NCBI GenBank assembly: GCA_003551945.1 | Contig: PUNZ01000172.1 | Location: 1 to 5,741, forward strand | DNA length: 5,741 bases | Direction: 5' to 3' | From: Halovenus sp. | Lineage (GTDB): Archaea > Halobacteriota > Halobacteria > Halobacteriales > Haloarculaceae | Shown here: positions 1 through 5,141 of the stretch, piece by piece | Position numbering within the stretch: position 1 is the first letter of the stretch | Layout of the letters: every line of letters begins with the position of its first letter | Made by a program: the position numbers and the translations under genes | The notes under the pieces: model-generated | Database searches by the model: none | Told to the model about the DNA's origin: nothing | Seen by the model: only the letters and a program-made list of their open reading frames with translations

Positions 1-34
1 AGAGGTTGGGAATAACCTTCCTGTTCCTCATTTG

Positions 35-469
35 TCACTGAACTGCGGCCTCGGAAGCCTTCTCAACATCGCCCCGGACGCCGGTTGCTTCGTATCCTGC
101 TTCCCGAACGTCAGTAAGAATCCCCCCCATGTCCGCGTGCGCTTCAAAATAAAACACGATATCAAATGAGCCGTTTCGGAGCAGTTGCTGACACTCCCAG
201 ACGAACGATTCGTCATCGAGCGTGAGGCCTTGGTGTTGGTTTGAGGAGAAATCCGAATCGTTGGTGCCCGAGTAGACGAACGTCTCCCGCGGGTCGAACC
301 CGGCGTTGTCAGCGATAATTTCGCCGACCTCTATGGTGGCCTGATGCATCTCTGGCTCTTTGCTACCATCGAGCTCGGTATGGACCACCAATCCATCCAG
401 TTCAATTTCTCCCGGTTGTAGTAGTTCCCACGTCCGTCGTCTGAGGTCTGCGTCAAGTAATTCTTCCAT
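35..469 (-). CDS. DUF5778-like haloarchaeal protein, function unknown
   Basis: This is a small acidic cytosolic protein of 144 residues from the chosen start. It has no signal peptide or membrane segment. From memory of the family it resembles the haloarchaeal DUF5778 proteins, whose role is unknown. The hallmarks are an N-terminal LDADLRRRTWELL helix, the stretch GEIELDGLVVHTELDG, a YSGTNDSDFSSNQHQGLTLD core, and FVWECQQLLRNGSFDIVFYFEA. The C-terminus is less regular. The frame stays open for 16 more codons to an ATG at 517, but that extension (MTKTVSGKVPPRIGPG) is neither acidic nor family-like. A TTTATG element overlapping that ATG (515-520, read on the minus strand) would, as a TATA box, start transcription inside the extension. 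I therefore prefer the ATG at 467-469. The stop is TGA at 35-37. It lies downstream of the cold-shock gene on the same strand and might be partly co-transcribed with it. Coding call is firm; family name is moderately firm; start is uncertain. Confidence 0.82.
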   Translation of the reverse strand: MEELLDADLRRRTWELLQPGEIELDGLVVHTELDGSKEPEMHQATIEVGEIIADNAGFDPRETFVYSGTNDSDFSSNQHQGLTLDDESFVWECQQLLRNGSFDIVFYFEAHADMGGILTDVREAGYEATGVRGDVEKASEAAVQ

Positions 470-514
470 ACCGGGCCCTATCCGTGGTGGAACCTTACCG
501 CTCACGGTTTTCGT

Positions 515-520
515 CATAAA
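515..520 (-). promoter_or_regulatory. candidate TATA element for the DUF5778-like gene
   Basis: Read on the minus strand this is TTTATG, a fair match to the haloarchaeal TATA consensus. Placed 25-28 bp upstream of a start site, it would begin transcripts near 490 and give a leader of about 20 nt to the ATG at 469. It overlaps the more upstream ATG at 517, which cannot be a start codon if this is the promoter. The match is short and no clear purine-rich BRE is seen, so it is only a candidate. Confidence 0.28.
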
Positions 521-570
521 ATGGTAATTGAAAAGCAGAACGATGCTAGAAAGGCGTATTTCAGCCGCTC

Positions 571-765
571 TTAGAGGCGCTCGAGGTTTTTCGCTCGTGG
601 GCCTTTGTCTGCTTGTACTATTTCGAATTCGACTTCCTGTCCTTCCTCAAGGTCAGGACCGCCAACGTCTTCCATGTGGAAGAAAACGTCCTCGTCTTCG
701 TCTTCTGCGTCGATGAAACCGTAACCGCCAGTGTCGTTGAAGAAATCAACCGTACCTTTCGCCAT
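571..765 (-). CDS. cspA: Cold-shock domain protein (CspA family)
   Basis: This 64-residue single-domain cold-shock protein binds single-stranded RNA or DNA in the cytosol, and the family acts as an RNA chaperone. It is a complete five-strand OB fold: MAKGTVDFFN opens it, the RNP1-like GGYGFID is at residues 13-19, the RNP2-like DVFFH at 26-30, and the usual LEEGQEVEFE and KGPRAKNL close it. Length matches the family (about 64-70). Halophilic adaptation is visible in AEDEDED at residues 20-26 between the two RNP motifs. Against E. coli CspA, the Trp of KWFN is Phe and the Lys opening RNP1 (KGFGF) is Gly, while the aromatic RNA-stacking positions remain. The ATG at 763-765 lies about 28 bp after a strong TATA box, so the transcript is probably leaderless. 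It diverges from purK and lies upstream of the DUF5778-like gene on the same strand. Confidence 0.96.
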   Translation of the reverse strand: MAKGTVDFFNDTGGYGFIDAEDEDEDVFFHMEDVGGPDLEEGQEVEFEIVQADKGPRAKNLERL

Positions 766-792
766 TGCAATCTAGCACTGGTTACCAGGACG

Positions 793-798
793 TATAAA
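793..798 (-). promoter_or_regulatory. TATA box of the cold-shock gene
   Basis: The minus strand reads CATTTATACG here, with TTTATA at the core, an excellent archaeal TATA box. Its centre is about 30 bp before the ATG at 765, which places the transcription start within about 5 nt of the start codon. There is no Shine-Dalgarno sequence in between. This is the classic leaderless haloarchaeal layout and supports the chosen start. Confidence 0.65.
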
Positions 799-839
799 TG
801 CTCGGAATGGCTGGTTGGCTCATTTCCGCTCGAAACGAT

Positions 840-867
840 GCCTATTTGCGCGTCTCGTGAAAACGAG
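840..867 (+). promoter_or_regulatory. purK upstream region: weak TATA-like element and GAAA-loop hairpin
   Basis: CTATTT at 842-847 is the only AT-rich element at the right distance (centre about 28 bp before the purK ATG at 873), so it is the best but weak TATA candidate. It is followed by a perfect 5-bp inverted repeat, CTCGT (854-858) and ACGAG (863-867), closed by the four bases GAAA, ending 5 nt before the start codon. If transcription starts upstream of it, this would be a GNRA-tetraloop hairpin in the leader; if the gene is leaderless, it is only DNA. No Shine-Dalgarno sequence is present. Confidence 0.25.
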
Positions 868-872
868 CGACC

Positions 873-2033
873 ATGACACCCCGCGTGCACGAGACAACCG
901 TCGGCGTCGTTGGCGGCGGGCAACTCGGCCGGATGCTCGGCGAGGCCGCGTCGCCACTCGGTCTAGAACTGCTCGTCTCTGACCCAACGCCCGACGCGCC
1001 TGCAGCACCTTCGGTCTCCGACCAGGTTGTCGGTGCGTTCGATGATGAGGCCACTATCCGGACGCTTGCCGAACGAGCGGACTATCTCACGTTCGAAATT
1101 GAGCTTGCCGACCCCGCTGCGCTTGAGCGTGTCCACGAGGAAACGGGGACGCCGGTCCATCCACATCCGGAGACGCTCCGGCTGATACAGGATAAGTTAG
1201 TACAGAAACGAGCGCTTGCTGATGCTGGTATTCCCGTTCCCGCGTTTCGTCCTGTTGATTCGCTTGCTGAACTCAACGCTGCACTTGCTGAGTTTGGCTA
1301 CCCGGCGATGCTCAAAGCTCGTCAAGGCGGATACGATGGGCGCGGAAACGTCCTCATTGAATCCCCTGAGGATGTCGAGGATGCCTTTGCTGCTATTGCT
1401 GGCCCGGCACTGCTTGAGGAGTTTGTCCCGTATGACCGCGAACTCGCCGTGATGGCCTGTCAGGGGGATGATGAACAGGATACGTTCCCCGTAACCGAGA
1501 CTATTCACGAAGAAGAAATCCTTCGGACTACTGTTTCTCCCGCACGGGCGGACGACCGCGTGCGTGAACGCGCCCGAGAGGTGGCAACCGATGTTCTGGA
1601 TGTCCTCTCCGGCCGTGGTGTGTTCGGCGTTGAACTGTTCGAAGCGGACGGCAAGATTCTCTTTAACGAAGTCGCCCCACGACCGCACAACTCAGGCCAC
1701 TGGACGATTGAGGGTTGTTATACCTCTCAGTTTGAACAGCATCTTCGCGCTGTAGTTGGGCTTCCGCTCGGGTCGACTGAACGCCGAGCCCCAACAGCGT
1801 CGAAGAATCTGCTCGGTGATGTCGACACACGCCAACCGGCGCAGCTTTCGGGCATGCCAGCCGCACTTCAGACTGACCGACTCTCGATGCACTGGTATGG
1901 CAAACACGAGGTCTACCCGCTTCGGAAGATGGGGCATGTCACGCTTGTCGGTGACAATGGGGCAGACCCAACCACGCTACTTTCGGAGATACAGACGGCT
2001 GCTGAGCTGTTAACATTCCGTTCGACCGAATAA
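873..2033 (+). CDS. purK: PurK, 5-(carboxyamino)imidazole ribonucleotide synthase
   Basis: PurK carboxylates aminoimidazole ribonucleotide (AIR) with bicarbonate and ATP to N5-CAIR in de novo purine synthesis; PurE then converts N5-CAIR to CAIR. The protein is 386 residues, within the family range, cytosolic, and shows the whole ATP-grasp plan. The N-terminal nucleotide-fold loop GGGQLGRML is at 14-22, and TFEIELAD at 73-80. IQDKLVQKR, at 105-113, enters the ATP-grasp. KARQGGYDGRGN at 148-159 is the ATP-binding glycine-rich loop. EEFVPYDREL is at 182-191, and FNEVAPRPHNSGHWTIEG at 264-281 holds the metal/ATP ligands. The C-terminal lid contains WYGKHEVYPLRKMGH at 341-355. The start at 873 places the glycine loop at the usual distance from the N-terminus. 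The gene stands alone: it diverges from the cold-shock gene and ends 17 bp from the convergent kinase, and purE is not adjacent. The stretch around 1200-1420 is richer in T-ending codons than its surroundings. Confidence 0.96.
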   Translation: MTPRVHETTVGVVGGGQLGRMLGEAASPLGLELLVSDPTPDAPAAPSVSDQVVGAFDDEATIRTLAERADYLTFEIELADPAALERVHEETGTPVHPHPETLRLIQDKLVQKRALADAGIPVPAFRPVDSLAELNAALAEFGYPAMLKARQGGYDGRGNVLIESPEDVEDAFAAIAGPALLEEFVPYDRELAVMACQGDDEQDTFPVTETIHEEEILRTTVSPARADDRVRERAREVATDVLDVLSGRGVFGVELFEADGKILFNEVAPRPHNSGHWTIEGCYTSQFEQHLRAVVGLPLGSTERRAPTASKNLLGDVDTRQPAQLSGMPAALQTDRLSMHWYGKHEVYPLRKMGHVTLVGDNGADPTTLLSEIQTAAELLTFRSTE

Positions 2034-2050
2034 CGCTTTTTGACGGCAAA
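2034..2050 (+). terminator. T-run between convergent purK and kinase genes
   Basis: The purK stop codon is followed by CGC and then five T (2037-2041). Archaeal termination commonly uses short T-tracts without a strong hairpin, so this may end the purK transcript. The gap to the convergent kinase is only 17 bp, and the minus strand shows no comparable T-run inside it, so kinase transcripts probably run antisense into the end of purK. The call rests on the T-run and geometry alone. Confidence 0.35.
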
Positions 2051-3775
2051 CTAGCCGTGTTCAAGCAGTTCGATACCGGTAATCTCGAACCGAGCGCCGC
2101 CATCTGCGCTTTCTGTCACTGTAATGTCCCAGCCGTGTGCCTCAGCAATGCGGCTTACAATTGCCAATCCAAGTCCCGTTCCGGAATCGTTTGTTGAGAC
2201 ACCTGGTTCGAAGAGTGACTCCCGAACCGGTTCCGGAATACCGGTCCCGTTGTCAGCAACATAGATGCCGGTTCGGTCAGTGCTGTTGAGCGTTCCAACT
2301 CGCACAGTGAGCGCTGCCGTCCTGTCGCTGTTGTGTTCGATAGCATTCCGAAGCAAGTTTCCGAGCAGCTGATGAAGGCGTTGTTTGTCCGCTCTGATGG
2401 TAGATGAATCGGCTATTTCGAGCGTTGCAGCACCGGTCTCGGCCAGTTCCCAGGCTCGCTCAACTAGTCTCGATACGGTGACTGGCTCCATTGCTGAGAC
2501 CGTTTCACCATTTCGCGCAAGCGTCAGTAAATCGTCGATGAGCAGTTCCATCTGCTCAAGCGCTCCGGCAGCAGGAGCGATATGTTCGCTCTCATACTCG
2601 GTTTCGATAAGATCGAGCCGAAGCTTCGCAACGCTCAGCGGATTACGGAGATCATGTGAGACGATGCTTGCGAACTCATCAAGGCGTTCGTTTTCGCGCT
2701 TCAATTGGTCTCGCTGGTCTCGAAGCTGTTGTTGCTGCTCGATACGGGTGAGTGCCTCGCGAGCGTGGCCACAGAGGACCTCCACCAGTTCGAGGTCGGT
2801 TTCGCTGAACGACTCTGATTCGTGTGAAGCTGCCTGGAAGACGCCATGGTCGGTTATCGGTACGGTAAGCCCAGAGAGGTATTCGTCTGTTGGGTTGGCG
2901 TCGGGGTGGTCAGAGACACGGTCAATGAGGTAGGTGGTGTCGTTTCTGTACGCTTTGCCTGCGAGGCCTGCCTCTTCGCTTTCTATGGGGGGCTCCTGAT
3001 ACTCCTCAAGTTTAGTCGAGGTCGCCTCGGTCCGAAGCCGTCCATCAACAACGCTGTCGACGAGGCAGGTATCTAGGTCGAGAATATCCTCGGCTGCACT
3101 GACCACGAGCTCATAGACTGCCGTTTGTGTCTCACACGCGGCCAGTTCGACACCAACGTCGTGAAGGCGAGTGATTTGTTTGCGTTGACGTTCGAGACGT
3201 TGTTCTCGAATCTGCTGTGTCGTCACATCGGTGAGGACAACCTGTGCGGCCGGCTCTCCATTGTATGTCGTTGGGATGATGCGACTCTCGATATAGCCGG
3301 TTCCGCCTGCAAGATTTTCAACTTCGAACTTTCGTTTTTCCGTTGCTTCACCGGTTTCAAACACCTGTTCAAGCCGTTCTCGACTTATCTCGTGACTTTC
3401 CTCAGGGAGAAACGAGAGCAACGACCGACCGCGAATCTGGTCGTCCGTTTCCGCCTGCGTTACGGCGAGTGCTTCGTCGTTTGCATACTGTACGATATGC
3501 TCACGGTCGACGACAAGGACGGGGACTGGTAACGCTGCTAGTAACGTCCGATACTGTTCGGTTGCTCCTTCGTTGTTCTCGCATACCGTATACATGGTCT
3601 CTGAGTCAGACCAGTAAATCGCATCGAACGGTTCGTGTTGCAGTCGCTCAATAACCGTCTCAACTGCTGATTCGTGGACAATCTCCGCATCCGAAAATGG
3701 TGTCTCTCCCAGCGATACGTCCGGTGTATCAGCTGATGAAGGACCAGCAACGAGTATCCGCGGCGGTTCGGTCAC
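2051..3775 (-). CDS. Soluble PAS-GAF sensor histidine kinase (orphan)
   Basis: This 574-residue cytosolic kinase autophosphorylates on histidine and would pass the phosphate to a response regulator; its signal and partner are unknown. Order of parts: a short receiver-like segment (about 5-58), a PAS domain (about 74-188, with LPVPVLVVD and YANDEAL), a GAF domain (about 203-343, with AGLAGKAYRNDTTYLID and LTVPITDHGVFQAAS), a polar coiled-coil linker (about 344-368, containing EQQQQL), HisKA with SHDLRNPL at 373-380 (phospho-acceptor His374), then HATPase_c. The ATP-binding domain has the N box NLLRNAIEH (473-481), G1 ADNGTGIP (507-514), F box LFEPG (521-525) and G2 GTGLGL (532-537), so it should be active. 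There is no transmembrane segment. The start is GTG at 3775, with a TATA-like TTTAGT about 26 bp before it, consistent with a leaderless transcript; the next in-frame Met is at residue 61, too far in. No response regulator gene is nearby. It is convergent with purK and divergent from the tRNA-ribosomal operon. Confidence 0.94.
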   Translation of the reverse strand: MTEPPRILVAGPSSADTPDVSLGETPFSDAEIVHESAVETVIERLQHEPFDAIYWSDSETMYTVCENNEGATEQYRTLLAALPVPVLVVDREHIVQYANDEALAVTQAETDDQIRGRSLLSFLPEESHEISRERLEQVFETGEATEKRKFEVENLAGGTGYIESRIIPTTYNGEPAAQVVLTDVTTQQIREQRLERQRKQITRLHDVGVELAACETQTAVYELVVSAAEDILDLDTCLVDSVVDGRLRTEATSTKLEEYQEPPIESEEAGLAGKAYRNDTTYLIDRVSDHPDANPTDEYLSGLTVPITDHGVFQAASHESESFSETDLELVEVLCGHAREALTRIEQQQQLRDQRDQLKRENERLDEFASIVSHDLRNPLSVAKLRLDLIETEYESEHIAPAAGALEQMELLIDDLLTLARNGETVSAMEPVTVSRLVERAWELAETGAATLEIADSSTIRADKQRLHQLLGNLLRNAIEHNSDRTAALTVRVGTLNSTDRTGIYVADNGTGIPEPVRESLFEPGVSTNDSGTGLGLAIVSRIAEAHGWDITVTESADGGARFEITGIELLEHG

Positions 3776-3798
3776 TGCCTTTACCTATACGCGCATTG

Positions 3799-3804
3799 AC
3801 TAAA
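3799..3804 (-). promoter_or_regulatory. candidate TATA box of the histidine kinase gene
   Basis: Read on the minus strand this is TTTAGT inside CTTCTTTAGTCA, centred about 26 bp before the GTG start of the kinase. The distance fits a transcript that begins at or next to the GTG, which would explain why no Shine-Dalgarno sequence is seen. The sequence match to the TATA consensus is moderate. Confidence 0.38.
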
Positions 3805-3833
3805 GAAGTCTGGGTTTGTGCAGATTTTCTGCG

Positions 3834-3873
3834 GTGGTGGCGTTCCCTGTGTTTCCGGTTGACACCCCACCAC
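3834..3873. repeat. Inverted repeat GTGGTGG / CCACCAC between divergent promoters
   Basis: GTGGTGG at 3834-3840 is exactly complementary to CCACCAC at 3867-3873, with 26 bp between the arms. It lies between the kinase promoter and the TTTAAATA box at 3886. It could be a paired binding site for a regulator acting on one or both directions. A seven-base match of a simple GGT-type repeat can also arise by chance, so function is not established. Confidence 0.35.
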
Positions 3874-3885
3874 GGTTTCGTTGTG

Positions 3886-3893
3886 TTTAAATA
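3886..3893 (+). promoter_or_regulatory. TATA box for tRNA-Ser and the S13 operon
   Basis: TTTAAATA is the best plus-strand TATA match in the 219-bp gap between the kinase and the tRNA. Transcription would begin near 3912-3919, giving about 80 nt of leader before the tRNA 5' end, to be removed by RNase P. A second, weaker element, TATAGA at 3913-3918, could serve a start nearer 3942. No TATA-like sequence lies at the right distance directly before the S13 ATG, since that position falls inside the tRNA, so this promoter probably drives the ribosomal genes too. Confidence 0.55.
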
Positions 3894-3994
3894 GCCCGGA
3901 AGGAGACGTATGTATAGAATCGTGTAGGGGCATCGGGTCCCGAGTCCACGCAGTATGGGCGCGAGTATGAGAAGATAGCGTTCAAAAACGGCGT

Positions 3995-4077
3995 GTCGTG
4001 GTAGCCAAGCGGCCCAAGGCGCATGGTTGCTAACCATGTGGCGTAATGCCTCCGGGGTTCGAATCCCCGCCACGACG
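3995..4077 (+). tRNA. tRNA-Ser (anticodon GCU)
   Basis: A complete class II tRNA can be folded by eye. Acceptor stem GTCGTGG (3995-4001) pairs perfectly with CCACGAC (4070-4076), with G4077 as discriminator. The D stem is GCC/GGC (4004-4006, 4018-4020). The anticodon stem CATGG/CCATG (4022-4026, 4034-4038) encloses the loop TTGCTAA with anticodon GCT at 4029-4031, reading AGC and AGU. A long variable arm, GGC-GTAAT-GCC (4040-4050), and the G discriminator are expected of serine tRNAs. The T stem CGGGG/CCCCG (4053-4057, 4065-4069) holds the loop TTCGAAT. The terminal CCA is not encoded, and there is no intron. It sits 21 nt before rpsM. Confidence 0.97.
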
Positions 4078-4098
4078 TGCAACACATCACATCCAGAC

Positions 4099-4617
4099 AT
4101 GAGTGCAGAAGAACCAGAGGATGCGGGCGAAGACGGCGAGGAAGACATTCGCTATTTCGTTCGTATCGGACAGGCCGACCTTGACGGAACGAAATCCGTT
4201 GAGCGGTCATTGACAGACCTACGGGGTATCGGACGGCGCAGCGCACGAATTATTGCCGACAAAGCCGGTGTCGAGCGAACCGCAACCTTCGGTGCGCTCG
4301 ATGATGACAGTATCGACGAGATCGTCGAACTGGTCGAAGGCTTTGCTGAAGAAGCACCGGAGTGGTTGACCAACCACCGCAACGACTTCTTCAGCGGCGA
4401 GACCACCCACGAAATCGGTAACGACCTCGGTCTCACCCGCCGACAGGATATCAACCGCATGAAAATGATTAATTCCTACAAAGGGACCCGACACAAACGC
4501 GGACAGAAAGTTCGGGGTCAGCGGACCAAATCCACCGGCCGAACCGAAGGGACCATCGGTGTGAACGTCGAGGCCATCAAAGAGGATGCGGCTGAAGCCG
4601 CGGAGGATGATGAATAA
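4099..4617 (+). CDS. rpsM: 30S ribosomal protein S13 (uS13)
   Basis: uS13 sits in the head of the small ribosomal subunit, contacting the P-site tRNA and the inter-subunit bridge region. The 172-residue protein has the archaeal/eukaryotic layout: an acidic halophilic N-terminal tail (residues 2-16), IRYFVRIGQADLDG (17-30), the helix-turn segment LRGIGRRSARIIADKAGV (41-58), DINRMKMINSYKGTRHKRGQ (117-136), and the basic rRNA-binding tail with RGQRTKSTGRT (139-149), ending in an acidic cap. The open frame extends upstream to an ATG at 4027, but that lies inside tRNA-Ser, so the ATG at 4099 is the start. Only 21 nt separate it from the tRNA 3' end, and no Shine-Dalgarno sequence is present. The stop TAA shares its last A with the S4 ATG. 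Confidence 0.97.
   Translation: MSAEEPEDAGEDGEEDIRYFVRIGQADLDGTKSVERSLTDLRGIGRRSARIIADKAGVERTATFGALDDDSIDEIVELVEGFAEEAPEWLTNHRNDFFSGETTHEIGNDLGLTRRQDINRMKMINSYKGTRHKRGQKVRGQRTKSTGRTEGTIGVNVEAIKEDAAEAAEDDE
4602..4606 (+). promoter_or_regulatory. Shine-Dalgarno of rpsD inside the end of rpsM
   Basis: GGAGG, extended as GGAGGATGA, matches the archaeal anti-Shine-Dalgarno and lies 10 nt before the S4 ATG. It is encoded within the acidic C-terminal codons of S13 (Ala-Glu-Asp-Asp-Glu). With the TAATG overlap it supports re-initiation, that is, translational coupling of S4 to S13, and fixes the S4 start at 4617. Confidence 0.6.
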
Positions 4618-5141
4618 TGGCACTCGGAAGTAACACAAAGTTCTACGAGACGCCGAACCACCCATTCCAGGGCGAGCGGATCGCCGCAGAGGGTGGTTTG
4701 CTCGGCAAGTACGGTCTTAAAAACAAAGAAGAACTCTGGCGAGCGGAATCCGAACTGCGACAGTACCGCCGTGAGGCCCGTGACCTCATCGGGAGCGCTG
4801 GCGGGGACGTCACCGTTGCAGAGCGAGAGGGTGAGGAATTCCTCAGCCGCCTGCAGCGACTCGGCATCCTCGGCTCCGAGGATACGCTTGATGACGTGCT
4901 GGCGCTCGAAACGACGGACATCCTCGAACGACGACTGCAGACCGTTGTCTACCGGAAAGGACTGGCCAACTCGACGTCACAGGCCCGTCAGTTCATCACG
5001 CACGGCCACATCGCCGTCGACGGTCGACGCGTCCGTGTACCATCCTATAAGGTAGACGTCTCAGTCGAGGATACCATCGAGTTCGCAAGCTCGTCCGCAC
5101 TGACCGACGAACTACATCCAGAACGAGCGGAGGAACAATAA
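4617..5141 (+). CDS. rpsD: 30S ribosomal protein S4 (uS4)
   Basis: uS4 is an early-binding 16S rRNA protein needed for body assembly of the small subunit and for decoding accuracy. The protein is 174 residues, the shorter archaeal form. The N-terminal part is archaeal: FYETPNHPFQGERI (9-22), LLGKYGLKNKEELWRAESEL (28-47), then RREARDLIG (51-59). The S4 RNA-binding domain runs from about 104 to 160, beginning ERRLQTVVYRKGLANSTSQARQ and continuing with ITHGHIAVDGRRVRVPSYKV. The C-terminus is short and acidic (HPERAEEQ). It starts at the ATG in a TAATG overlap with S13, preceded by GGAGG, and ends in another TAATG overlap with S11. No anomaly is visible. Confidence 0.97.
   Translation: MALGSNTKFYETPNHPFQGERIAAEGGLLGKYGLKNKEELWRAESELRQYRREARDLIGSAGGDVTVAEREGEEFLSRLQRLGILGSEDTLDDVLALETTDILERRLQTVVYRKGLANSTSQARQFITHGHIAVDGRRVRVPSYKVDVSVEDTIEFASSSALTDELHPERAEEQ
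5129..5133 (+). promoter_or_regulatory. Shine-Dalgarno of rpsK inside the end of rpsD
   Basis: GGAGG lies 7 nt before the S11 ATG and is written into the last codons of S4 (Ala-Glu-Glu-Gln). It has the same CGGAGGA core and the same TAATG junction as the S13/S4 boundary. It fixes the S11 start and suggests coupled translation. Confidence 0.6.

Noticed and set aside
1197..1688. Minus-strand open frame of 163 codons opposite purK
   Set aside because: PurK motifs run through the whole interval on the plus strand; the antisense product has no recognisable features.
2385..2933. Plus-strand open frame of 182 codons opposite the kinase
   Set aside because: It is extremely Ser/Arg/Cys-rich with no recognisable domain, as expected for the antisense of acidic haloarchaeal coding sequence; the kinase domains on the other strand are unambiguous.
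2051..3775. Kinase as a phytochrome-like or membrane-bound sensor
   Set aside because: The GAF domain has no visible conserved Cys-His chromophore pocket and no PHY domain follows; no hydrophobic stretch long enough to span a membrane is present.
3910..3927. Five-codon mini-ORF (MYRIV) with a GGAAGGAG Shine-Dalgarno-like sequence
   Set aside because: The expected transcription start from the TATA at 3886-3893 falls at or within it, so its ribosome site would probably not be transcribed; it is followed by a tRNA, not a coding gene, so a leader-peptide role is unlikely.
3776..3994. Mobile element or attachment site next to the tRNA gene
   Set aside because: tRNA genes are common integration sites, but the downstream side is the conserved ribosomal operon and no integrase or duplicated tRNA 3' end is present in the window.
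4027..4098. N-terminal extension of S13 by 24 codons
   Set aside because: It lies within tRNA-Ser and the tRNA-S13 spacer; the added residues do not look like any S13, while the ATG at 4099 gives a normal archaeal N-terminus.
4219..4665. Minus-strand open frame opposite S13
   Set aside because: It is the shadow of a conserved ribosomal gene in high-GC-type codon usage, with no independent start signals.
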